From Ochotona curzoniae (lineage: Eukaryota > Chordata > Mammalia > Lagomorpha > Ochotonidae): DNA of 64,000 nt. The notes beneath the pieces are model-generated. The model ran no database searches, was not told the origin of the DNA, and saw only the letters and a list, made by a program, of their open reading frames with translations. The translations under genes and the position numbers were made by a program. The DNA lies in NCBI RefSeq assembly GCF_017591425.1, contig NW_024465434.1, forward strand, positions 434,001-498,000, read 5' to 3'. Numbering within the stretch: position 1 is the stretch's first letter; every line of letters starts with the position of its first letter. This document shows positions 35,060 to 44,290 of this stretch, in pieces.

Positions 35060-35175
35060 AAACAGAATGAAAGCTGCCCTGGAGCTGGGTACCATCTGTA
35101 CTGACCTCCACATCCCCTGCTCCCAGCACAGAGCTGGGGGACACAAGTTGCTTACTCAACACCCACCGCAAGAAC
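35060..35175 (+). mobile_element. L2 3'-end fragment
   Basis: GAATGAAAGCTGCCCTGGAG, TGACCTCCACATCCCCTGCT, CCCAGCACAGAGCTGGGGGA and GTTGCTTACTCAACACC follow the L2 3' end (AAGCTCCATGAGGGCAGG..., TCCCCAGCACCTAGCACAGTGCC..., GGTGCTCAATAAAT). Confidence 0.6.
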
Positions 35176-35221
35176 AGAGAACAGAATGCACACACAGACA
35201 ACGCAACAAACAATCCCTAAT

Positions 35222-35864
35222 CCCTAATTAGGAGAACCAAAAGACTCAGTCAAGAGACTATCGGAACTCATAAGGGACTTTGGCAGGGTAGCAGGAAATA
35301 ACATTAATGAATACAAATCAATGGCGTTAGTATACACAAATAACTCCATGGCTGAGAAAGAAATTGTAAGTGCAATCTCCCTTTAAAGTAGTGGAGAGTA
35401 ATCTTAAATGCCTAGGAACTAAGCTAACAAAATATGTGCAAGACCTCTATGATGAAAACTATAAAACATTAAGAAAGAAATAGAAGAAGACATTAAAATT
35501 GAAGAAACGTATCTTGTTCTTGGATCAGCAGGATCAACATCAAAATGTCCATATTACCAAAACTAATACACAGACGCAATGCAATCCCAATCAAACTCCC
35601 AACAACATTCTTCTCAGAAATAGTAAAGATACAAAAGTTCACCTGGAAACACAAAGAGACCACAAACAGCCAAAACTATCCTGAAGAATAAAAAAATCAA
35701 CCTGGGAGAGTCACAATTCCAGACCTCAAAACATATTACAGAGCAGTGGTCATCAAAACAGTCTGGTACTAGTACAGAAACAGAGAAGATCAACAGAATA
35801 GAATAGAAACTCCAGCAGGGAAGCCAAACATGTATAGCCAACTAATCATTGAAAAGAAAACTGA
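35222..35864 (+). mobile_element. L1 ORF2 3' part, segment 1 of 3
   Basis: L1 ORF2 (reverse transcriptase and C-terminal part) remnant: AATCAATGGCGTTAGTATAC, ACTAAGCTAACAAAATATGT, CAAGACCTCTATGATGAAAA, CAATCCCAATCAAACTCCCA, and further on AGAGCAGTGGTCATCAAAAC. The frame is broken repeatedly. It continues after each of two SINE insertions (36204-36648 and 36964-37345). Confidence 0.88.
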
Positions 35865-36189
35865 GGGCCCGGCGCGATGGCGCAGTGGTTAAGGTCCCCG
35901 CCTAGCACACCCGGGATCCCATATGGGCGCCGGTTCTAATCCCGGCAGCCCCGCTTCTCTTCCAGCTCCCTGCCTGTGGCCTGGGAAAGTAGTCGAGGAC
36001 GGCCCAAGGCTTTGGGACCCTGCACCCGCGTGGGAGACCCGGAAGAGGCTCCTGGCTTCGGATCGGCATAGCATCGGGCTGTTGCGCTCACTTGGGGGGT
36101 GAATCATCGGACGGAAGATCTTCCTGTCTCTCCTCTCTGTATATCTGCCTTTCCAATAAAAAATAATAAAAAAAAAAGAAAAAAGAAAA
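35865..36189 (+). mobile_element. CSINE, very young, inside the L1
   Basis: GGGCCCGGCGCGATGGCGCA start, nearly consensus, with intact CpGs in the head and in GCACCCGCGTGGGAGACCCG. Perfect 14-bp target duplication GAAAAGAAAACTGA at 35851-35864 and 36190-36203, of the A-rich type expected for the L1 endonuclease. Confidence 0.97.
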
Positions 36190-36203
36190 GAAAAGAAAAC
36201 TGA

Positions 36204-36648
36204 AAACAATCCAGGGAAAAATCCAGGTCTCTTCAACACATGCTGTTGGGACAACTGGATAGCAGCCTGCAGAGGTAAGAAGCACTTTATACAAAAATCA
36301 GTTCTAAATGGATCAAGGACCTAAATCTTCACCCAGAAGCCACCAAATTATTAGAGGGAAACATAAGAGGCACTCTCCAAAATATAGGAATGGGGAAAGA
36401 CTTCTTGAAAAAGACACCAAAAAGCATAGGTAGTCAAAGCCAAAATAAACAACTAGGACTACATCAAACTAAAAAGTTTCTGTATAGCAAAGGAGATGAT
36501 CAATAAAGTGAAGAACCAACAGAATTTGAGAAAGTTATTGTACACTACACAATTGATAGGGGACTAATATCCAGGATTTACAAAGAGCTTCATAAACCCA
36601 GTGACAGTACATACATACATACAATAACCCTGTAAAGAAATGGGCAAA
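36204..36648 (+). mobile_element. L1 ORF2 3' part, segment 2 of 3
   Basis: Continues directly: AACAATCCAGGGAAAAATCC, TGGATCAAGGACCTAAATCT, CATCAAACTAAAAAGTTTCT, GGACTAATATCCAGGATTTA. Confidence 0.88.
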
Positions 36649-36963
36649 GGGGGCCCGGCACAATACCGTACAGGTTAAAGTCCTCGCCTTGAATGTGGTG
36701 GGATCCCGTATGGGCACCAGTTATAATCCTGAGAGCCTCACTTCCCATCCAGCTCCCTGCTTGTGGCCTAGGAATATAGTCGAGGATAGCCTAAAGTCTT
36801 GGGACCCTACACCCACATGGGAGACCTGGAGGAAGTTCCTGGCTCCTGGCTTCAGATTGGATCAGCTCCAGCCGTTGAGGCTCACTTGGGGAATGAATCA
36901 TCGGACAGAAGATTTTCCTGTCTCTCCTCCTGTCTGTATATCTGCCTTTCCAATAAAAAAGAA
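36649..36963 (+). mobile_element. CSINE, young, inside the L1
   Basis: Full-length, with a perfect 15-bp target duplication AAAGAAATGGGCAAA at 36634-36648 and 36964-36978. Its CpG content is lower than that of the copy at 35865, which suggests it is the older of the two. Confidence 0.96.
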
Positions 36964-37345
36964 AAAGAAATGGGCAAAAAAAATGAACAGAGATTTTTCA
37001 AAAGAACAAATTCAAGTAGCCAACAGATATATGACAAGATGCTCAGGCTCCTTTACAGTCAGGGAGATACAAATGAAAACCATACTGAGATTACACCTAA
37101 CTACAGTGAGGCTGGCCTACATTCAGAACTCTACTAACAACACCTGCTAGCACGGATGTGGGGAGAAAGGTACCCTCCTTCTCTGCTGGTGGGAGTGTAG
37201 GCAAGTACAACCACTATGGAAATCAGTATGGAGAGTGCTTAGAGAACTCCAAACAAACCTGTCATATGACCCAGCTATCCCACTCCTAGGAATATATCCA
37301 AAAGACATGAAAACTTGGATTAACTCCTCATATCCAAGCAGCCAA
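36964..37345 (+). mobile_element. L1 ORF2 3' end, segment 3 of 3
   Basis: Ends with the ORF2 C-terminal region: AACCATACTGAGATTACACC, GGTGGGAGTGTAGGCAAGTA, CTATGGAAATCAGTATGGAG, TCCCACTCCTAGGAATATAT. What follows to about 37640 may be 3' UTR, but I cannot align it. Disabled by stops and shifts. Confidence 0.85.
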
Positions 37346-37644
37346 AATTTTAAACACATAGAATGCTCCATGATCGTATGTACTATCAACTTTATGTGTA
37401 GAACATGAAGTGACAGTAGGAATCCATGGGGAGGAGTCACATTGGCCAAAGCGATGAGCTCAGTTTTGGACATGTCACATGCAGAGTCCTATTGCCCAGA
37501 TGGCTGAACATGTCCCATTGGGAAAAATGGGCCAGACACAGAGAAGAGCCAGCGCATCTGCCTCCTTATGTGCCAATCCTTGGGGCCCTTCCACACACAG
37601 GGGAGCATATTGGAAAAGCAGCAAGAGTAGTGGTGGCACCAGCA
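37346..37644. other. Unannotated, possible L1 3' UTR
   Basis: No clear family match. The open frame at 37426-37653 has no domain. Confidence 0.35.
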
Positions 37645-37700
37645 GAGTCATAAATACCAACATTTCTTGAATCCTTGCCATCTGTCGAGCACTATGCAGC
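37645..37700 (-). mobile_element. MIR fragment, reverse strand
   Basis: AACATTTCTTGAATCCTTGC and CATCTGTCGAGCACTATGCA recall the reverse MIR end (ATTTATTGAGCGCTTACTATGTGCCAGGC). Short. Confidence 0.5.
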
Positions 37701-37702
37701 AT

Positions 37703-37818
37703 ACTAGTATGAGAGGTTCATAGAAAAACCATATCAAAATGTAGGTTTATTTTGACAAACAATGTTGAAATCCATGCATTTTTTTTAAATATTATGCCTT
37801 CTTCATGAACTATTAGGA
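37703..37818. mobile_element. MITE-like repeat fragment
   Basis: GGTTCATAGAAAAACCATAT, ATGTAGGTTTATTTTGACAA, GTTGAAATCCATGCATTTTT, CTTCATGAACTATTAGGA. Same family and orientation as 33010-33092. Confidence 0.5.
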
Positions 37819-38007
37819 GAACTTCCCCTCTCCCATATACTCTCACCTCTCTTTGCAAGATCCATCCAAGGCAGAGAGACATGAAATAACTTGTTGCATC
37901 CATCACAATGCCCATTACATATGCTTGACCATTTCACTAAAGTACAAACCAATCCAAGGGGACCTGTATAGCTTATGGAAGAGTACTGACGTCCTTAATT
38001 AAACACA

Positions 38008-38300
38008 ATGAACTCTCTTCATCTGTGGGTACTGCACCAGGGATTCCACCAACCATGAACAGAAAGTCTTGAGAGTGTGTGGGACAGTTAGACCTGTATT
38101 GATTTTGTACAGTCTATGTTTTCTTGTCATTATTCTCATAAACAATTCAGTACAACAACTACTTACATGACATTTATATTGCATTAGGTGTTATAAGACT
38201 TGATTTAAAGCATACAGGAGGATATGGTGAACACTGGTTCACATAAGGAACTTCAGTATCTGAGTCTGGATATGCTCAGGGGTTCTGGATTCTAAGACAT
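38008..38300 (+). mobile_element. MER2-like DNA transposon (Tigger-derived)
   Basis: ACTCTCTTCATCTGTGGGTA, GGGATTCCACCAACCATGAA, TTTCTTGTCATTATTCTCAT, CAATTCAGTACAACAACTAC, TTACATGACATTTATATTGC, ATTAGGTGTTATAAGACTTG, TTTAAAGCATACAGGAGGAT and GCTCAGGGGTTCTGG match MER2 from near its left end towards its right end. It is a non-autonomous pogo-type element mobilised by Tigger transposase early in placental evolution. The terminal inverted repeats are decayed. Confidence 0.85.
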
Positions 38301-38704
38301 GAAGGTCGCTAATCCATATTCTCTACATTTCTATCTACACTGTTAGTCACCTGGAACTGCGTCTATGGTGAACCTGGACTTTATGATGTCCATTCACTGA
38401 CTTCAACCATTAACTAACAAATACTGAACTCAAGATACAATATTAAATGCTCATATCCACAATACAGACCTATTTCTGATATCTACATTAAGCAATTAAG
38501 TACTTTAAAAAATTATCAGCAGCCATACCTATAATAACGCCATGGATTTATAAAATACAGTCATTTCTCCTACTACGAAAGGAGCCTGCGGTCCAGGAAC
38601 CCACACTCAACTTGGCTACCTTGTCTACAAACTCTCCTTGAGTCTGGCTGGCTCTGCAAACTCCTTGTTTAAAATTAAGGGGTAAGATTACCATAGATTC
38701 TTTG
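38301..38704. other. Unannotated sequence
   Basis: No repeat or exon recognised. Confidence 0.4.
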
Positions 38705-38951
38705 TTGTTATTAAAGGGTTATTTATTTATTTGACAGAGTAGCAGAGAAAGAGGCAGAGATAGTTGTGCACCCATTGGATCACTCTTCAAATGTCTCCAA
38801 CAACCAGGGTTGGGACAGGTTGAGGCCAGGAACAAGGAATTTCATGAGTCTCCAACACAGGTGACAGGGAACTCTAGTACCTGGGCCACCTTTTGCTACC
38901 CTCCTAGGGATGTTAGCAGGAAATTAGACTTAAGCAAAACAGATGGGACTC
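38705..38951 (-). mobile_element. CSINE, old, 3' part, split by half-L1 copy B
   Basis: Reverse-strand old C-repeat (GGTTATTTATTTATTTGACA, GGATCACTCTTCAAATGTCT, AGGGATGTTAGCAGGAAATT). It stops at GATGGGACTC and resumes at about 41930 with GATAGGACTCAAACTACTGC, so the half-L1 was inserted into it. Confidence 0.85.
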
Positions 38952-41916
38952 GGAGAATCAAGATGGCGAAATAGGATAAGGACACGTTTAAACAGATGGA
39001 AAAACATTTAATCAGGATGAAGCAGAGAGGACATATTTCAGGAAAAAGGAAAGGACAGAACGACAGCAGAAGAGTACTTCAAGACTGACAGACACAGGAA
39101 AGCAGCAGATACAACGGTGCGGTGTTGCAGTGACTGATACTCCAGCAGCATTCAGCTAAAGGCAATCTGAACTCCACCAGCAACCAGGTGGGAAGGGACT
39201 TTCACTGGGAGCTTGGGAGGTGAACCCAAAGAACTGTCTATCCTGCTGGTCTGTTTGATCTGACCAGGAGCAGAAACAGAGCAGCAGATCTCAGATGGGT
39301 GGATTTCATAGCCCAGTCAGCCCCCTACAGCTAAATTGGGTGCCATTTTGTGTAAGGAGGCAAAAGCAAGGGAAAGGATGGAACATGCGCTGAGCTGGGA
39401 GTGAACTCATTTCTGACTCAGTGAACTGCATCAATGTGGTATTGTACAGGTTCCACCCACGGCAGATCTGGATAGCCCTCGGATCTGACAGCCAGTAGAT
39501 CAAGAACAGTAGTGGTGGTACATCAGGTGCCATTTTGCACACTGTGGCAATAGCTTTAGGATGGCAGGAGACAACAGTGAACTGTGCATGTGCTGAGCTC
39601 ATGACAACTCGCTGAGATCACTGGACTGCACTTGTCCCACAATAAAATAATACCGAGTGTGGCATCGTACCAGTCAAATAGGTCCGTGTGGCACCCAGAC
39701 CTAATATCCAACAGGTTCTGACAAGATCAGCGCCACCAACAACCTAACTAGATAGGACATCTGGTGTCTCTCTAATCCTGGGAGCTGTTCCAATCGGAAA
39801 TTGGAGAAAGATTGCAGAGACAACGGTGCAGACTCAGCACGGTATCACAGGAGAAGGAAAGTGCTGAGCCAAGAGCTGGGGCTGTGGAGACCATGGCGGA
39901 AATCTGACAGAAGAACTCAAACCTGGAACTCATTGGAGGTTGTGGCACAAGTGGCTGCAAGCAAAAAGTTGTGTACCAACTGCACTAAGTAAAATCACAT
40001 TGTAGACCTGTGGGTGACACAACTTAGAAACCTGCCCCAAAGAGAAGACTCTGCTAACCAGAAGTACAATGATCAAGAGCAAAAGAAGAGACAAAGGCAC
40101 AATGAATATTACTGAAAACTCCCCTGCAAAGGAACAAAACCCTATGCCAACCTTAGAGTTATCTGAGGAAGACATCTAGAAAATGGGGCACACAGAATCC
40201 ATAAAACTCATCTTAAAGCTTCTAACCAAAAATGAGAAGCTCATGCAAGAGTTCAAAGAATTTAAGGAAGCAATAAAGGAAATCAAGGCTGATATATCAG
40301 AAATTAAAAACACAGAAGAGCAAATTAAAAGTCCAGTAGAGAGTCTCCAAAATAGAATGAAGCAAGCAGAAGAAAGAATCTCAGAATTGGAAGATATTTC
40401 CTGTCACCAGGGGGAAGCAAACAAAAAGCCGGAAGCAGAGCTGGATCAGGCCAAAAAAAAAGTATTCAAGAATTGAAAGACACTATTAAGAGGCCAAATA
40501 TAAGAGTTATGGGAGTCCCAGAAGGTACAGAAAGAGAAGCTGAGTTTGCAAATGTATTTAATGAAATAATCAAGGAAAATTTCCCTAATCTGGAGAAAGA
40601 ATTGGGAAACAAGATCCAGGAGGGGCACAGAACTCCCAACAGGCTTGATCAAAGCGATCTTCACCAAGACACATGATGATCAAGCTCTCTTCAATCGAAC
40701 ATAAGGAAAAGATCCTTAGGTGTGCACATGAAAAAAATCAATAGACATATAAAGGAACGCTAATTAAACTCACAGGAGATCTCTCACAGGAAACTCTACA
40801 GGCAAGAAGAGAATGGAGTGGAGGACACATTCCAGATTCTAAAAGCAAAAAATTGTCTGCTCAGGATAACGCACACAGCAAAGATTTCCTTTGTTTTTGA
40901 AAATGAAATAAAATTCTTCCACAGTAAAGAAAAGTTAAAAGAATTTGCCTCTTCCAAACCTGCCCTACAAATGATACTTCAAAATGTTCTCTTGACAGAG
41001 AAGAGGAATAGTACCTGCCAAAATCAAAGGCAAACGGGAAGAACATCCCACTAAAATGACAACAGAAGACTAAACCAATGAACAACCCATTCCTAAAATG
41101 ACATGACCAAAGTACCACCCATGTATGTTTAACTCTGAATGTAAATGGTTTAAGCTCAATCAAACGTCATAGATTAGTAGACTGGATTAAAAAACAAAAC
41201 CCATCTGTTTATTGTCGGGAGGAGACACACTCCAACAAAGATCAGTGGAAACTACATCACATGGGTTTTGTTGTTTTCTGTTTCATCTCTTCAAAACACT
41301 TTCTTCTGATTAAATCATTCAATGACTCGTAGATCATGCAGTGGCATCATTTTCTTCAAGAAGGTTCTTGATTTTCATTTCTTCAGCTACACGTTAGTCA
41401 TTTAATAACATGTTATTTAACTTCTTGGTGTTGTTAATTTCTTTTTTCTCCCAGATGTGGATTTTGTTTTGTGGCTCTTCATTTAAGGGGATGTACAGTA
41501 GCTGTGTAATGGAGACTGTTGTATCTAGTAACATGTCATATAACTTCATAGCATTGTAAATTTCTATTTTTCTTTCTATTGTTGATTTTGTATCATGATT
41601 TATCGTTTGAGGGGATGTACAGTAGCTGTGAAATGGAGACTAACATCCAGATGTGAGGATGCAGTGTAGTATGCATTTCTGCTTCCAGGCAAAGATGGAC
41701 TTACAATGAAACTGTCTACTATATCTTGACCATAGGATTCTGGACTCTCTGCCATTGTCCATGCCTGCAATGATGAACACATGACTGAGTATGAAGAACC
41801 ATACGTTAGTTATGATATAGAGGAAGTAGGGGGGGGAGGGAATTGAGGCGTTGATAAGGGAATATGGAACGGTATCATAAAATGAATAATAAAAAAACGT
41901 AAAAAAAAAAGTGGAA
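38952..41916 (+). mobile_element. Half-L1 (ORF2-less LINE-1), copy B
   Basis: Begins GGAGAATCAAGATGGCGAAA, a typical L1-type 5' end, so it is full-length. It then has a 5' UTR with two ~187-bp repeat units (TGCCATTTTG at 39341 and 39528), ORF1 (40069-41054), and an ORF2-start segment (about 41127-41255; GAATGTAAATGGTTTAAGCT, GACTGGATTAAAAAACAAAA). A 3' UTR follows with a 124-bp tandem duplication (GGGGATGTACAG at 41487 and 41611), then AATGAATAATAAAAAAACGT and a short A-tail. Imperfect direct repeats (AAACAGATGGGACTC before, AACCCAGATAGGACTC after) look like its aged target duplication. It is collinear with copy A from end to end, and the ORF2 deletion has the same breakpoints. Confidence 0.88.
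40069..41054 (+). pseudogene. L1 ORF1 (ORF1p) remnant, copy B
   Basis: The better-preserved ORF1 of the two. From the ATG at 40069 (IKSKRRDKGT...) the frame meets a stop at about 40177. It is then open at 40183-40476, where a long coiled coil with heptads (KLMQEFKEFKEAIKEIKADI, EERISELED) is visible. A frame change at the A-run near 40455 leads into the RRM-like domain at 40473-40676 (RPNIRVMGVPEG, ENFPNLEKELGNKIQEGHR). After another stop and frame change, the C-terminal domain is open at 40818-41054 (ENEIKFFHSKEKLKEFASS, KPALQMIL). All three ORF1p regions are present in normal order, so the coding sequence was full-length when it was inserted and has decayed since. Confidence 0.88.
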
Positions 41917-41926
41917 AAAACCCAGA

Positions 41927-42007
41927 TAGGACTCAAACTACTGCTCTGATCAGGGATGTTAGCATCCCAAACAGCATAACCAGATGTAGTACTAACATTG
42001 GCCCCTG
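41927..42007 (-). mobile_element. CSINE, old, 5' part after half-L1 copy B
   Basis: Continues the reverse-strand SINE of 38705-38951: GGACTCAAACTACTGCTCTG, GGGATGTTAGCATCCCAAAC, and the tRNA-like head up to TTGGCCCC. Confidence 0.8.
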
Positions 42008-42639
42008 CAGCCAATTCTGCTACAACATTTAATATTAAAAATATGCATTAATTCCAAGCCAATTAACATGAATGTGAGCATCCGCACAATTTCGCATTTC
42101 TGCTAGTTTTATTTCTTCCAGATTCACAAGGTGATTATATGCAACTTCACCTGGTTAAACCGAGCCACAACAAAATACACAAAATGTGTGTTTACGTACG
42201 TGTACACTGCCTGAAGCACGTACCATCCACCTCAGTTCACCATAGATTGTGACTCACAGCCAGCAACATCTGGTGACTTGCTGATTAGTGCAGGAAATCT
42301 TCCTTCCACTCCTTACAAAATCACACAAGTTGTAATTCTGCTAGTGATCACAGCCTCAAGTAAATACGTCAAGGTAAACTGCCAAATTTATTGTCTAATG
42401 TTTTCGTATTTCCTCACCTTTTATCATGCGTTAAACTATGGCCATATTTTTACTATATTCTTGTTTCTTTTGTTAACGTAGGAGGCAGAACATGACTAAG
42501 AACAAATGAGCTTAAAAATGGTCATGCTCTTCCTATCGATTTTGCATATTCTAAATATAATTGAGAGGAGTGAAAAGCACCTGGCACAAAGTTTACAAAA
42601 AAAAATAGAACTCATATCAAAATTGTGTAATCTTCTTTA
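42008..42639. other. Unannotated sequence
   Basis: No repeat or exon recognised. Confidence 0.4.
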
Positions 42640-42870
42640 AGGAAAATGTAGTATATAAATACACAATGAAATATTACTCAGCCACAAAAATGGAATCCTG
42701 ACACACGCAACAAAATCAATGTAACTAGAGATCAATATGCAACACAAAATAAGCCAGACCCAGAGAGACAAACATTACATTTTCTTTTCTTTGTGGAGGT
42801 TAATATGGAGAGTACAAAAATAATGTTAATGCGGTATCACTGACTATTTAATTGTAAGGCTATGAATTTT
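42640..42870 (+). mobile_element. Old L1 3'-end fragment
   Basis: GAAAATGTAGTATATAAATA, CACAATGAAATATTACTCAG, CCACAAAAATGGAATCCTGA and GAGATCAATATGCAACACAA, then AAATAAGCCAGACCCAGAGA, are the ORF2 end and 3' UTR of an old L1 (L1MA/L1MB type). Confidence 0.8.
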
Positions 42871-43288
42871 TCTTCCCTGAATCATACCATGTCAAGGACC
42901 ATACACTCTTCTTTCTCCACATTATCATCATTGTCACCAATCCCTCACTTTGTGACCTTTATATCATCATTTTCAAGAAAAAAAAGCTTGCATATCACAA
43001 AATGTCTAAAATTGTAAAATAAAAAGCATACTTTTCTTAAAAAGATCGAGTCATTCCACAAATATATGAGGCCATTGTTATTATTAATAATATAACACAT
43101 CTAAAATACTACCCACAAATCATTACGTTATTCTCATTGGCTAGGAAAAATAAAAGGAAATTGTTAGAATATATGCTTTATATTGATAGCATAACACAGT
43201 GAAAGAATATGCCAATGATTCAAAAGTGACCCAAAGAATCATTTGAAATGGCAAGAAGCCTACATTATAGCTAACAGCTATTCCTTTT
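42871..43288. other. Unannotated AT-rich sequence
   Basis: No repeat or exon recognised. Confidence 0.4.
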
Positions 43289-43302
43289 AAAAAATATACA
43301 CC

Positions 43303-43629
43303 GGGCCCGGCGCGGTGGCGCAAGTGGTTAAGTCCTCGCCTTGCACGCCCGGGATCCCATATGGGCGCCGGTTCTAATCCCGGCAGCCCCACTTCCCTTC
43401 CAGCTCCCTGCCTGTGGCCTGGGAAAGCAGACGAGGACGGCCCAAAGCTTTGGGACCCTGCACCCGCGTGGGAGACCCGGAAGAGGCTCCTGGCTTCGGA
43501 TCGGCATAGTATCGGCCCGTTGCGGCTCACTTGGGGAGTGAATCATCGGACGGAAGATCTTCCTCTCTGTCTCTCCTCTCTGTATATCCGCCTTTCCAAT
43601 AAAAAAATAATAAAAATAAATCTTTAAAA
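43303..43629 (+). mobile_element. CSINE, youngest copy in the window
   Basis: Near-consensus GGGCCCGGCGCGGTGGCGCA head. The A-box-like TGGCGCAAGTGG lies at 43316-43327 and the B box GGTTCTAATCC at 43370-43380, so the internal pol III promoter looks intact. CpGs are almost all preserved. Perfect 14-bp target duplication AAAAAATATACACC at 43289-43302 and 43630-43643. It is the best candidate here for a source-like or recently inserted, possibly polymorphic copy. Confidence 0.98.
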
Positions 43630-43643
43630 AAAAAATATACACC

Positions 43644-44029
43644 AATACCGACTGATGATTATCGAGAAAGATACATGAAATTGACAGTATTTTCAAGACA
43701 ATTCTTTGGAACTGGAACTAACATTTTTCTCCCATAGTCAACAGTGAACTGTCCTGGAGTCCACATCTCCCTCACCCCTACACTGTGAGCAATCAGTGGG
43801 GGGTCTCTTCTCCCTCTGGGCTGTTGTTTCTGGTGACAGGTGTCTGATGTGATGCAATGAACCGTTGATCGCCATTCTCTACCCCAGTGATGCTTCCCTG
43901 AGCATACTGCAATCCAGATGATCTCCCCAAAGGATATATTTCAAGCTCAATCTCCCCAACTAAACACAGTGACTATCTTATAGGTTCCACCACATGGACT
44001 ATCAAAGTAAACATCATTCTACTGTATCC
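43644..44029. other. Unannotated sequence
   Basis: No repeat or exon recognised. Confidence 0.4.
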
Positions 44030-44290
44030 CCAACAATTTAGCCTCAACCTAAACCATTTTTTCCCTGACTCATTTTTTTTTTCATCCTGGCTATCCAGCT
44101 CTCATTCTTAAATACTGTTGCAACAATTTCCCCAATTCTGAAGGTACCTTCTTGGTGCTTATTTAGCCTGTACTCTCAAAATTATCATTTTATTCACTTA
44201 CACTTCTCTAGATAGGATTACCTTGCAGATTGCACCATCTAACACACTCTGCTGCACATAATGAATACCTATTAATGTTCATGAAAATGT
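44030..44290 (+). mobile_element. L2-like fragment (tentative)
   Basis: Pyrimidine-rich blocks followed by CACCATCTAACACACTCTGC and ATAATGAATACCTATTAATG recall the L2 3' part in order, but the divergence is large. Confidence 0.35.

Noticed and set aside
19735..41916. The two half-L1 copies as a segmental duplication
   Set aside because: Their flanking sequences are unrelated (copy B sits in a SINE, copy A does not), and they differ by many substitutions and indels, so two separate insertions fit better.
25323..43629. tRNA gene calls suggested by B-box-like GGTTCTAATCC motifs
   Set aside because: Each sits in the head of a C-repeat SINE, lacks a cloverleaf with an anticodon arm that I can fold, and is followed by the SINE body.
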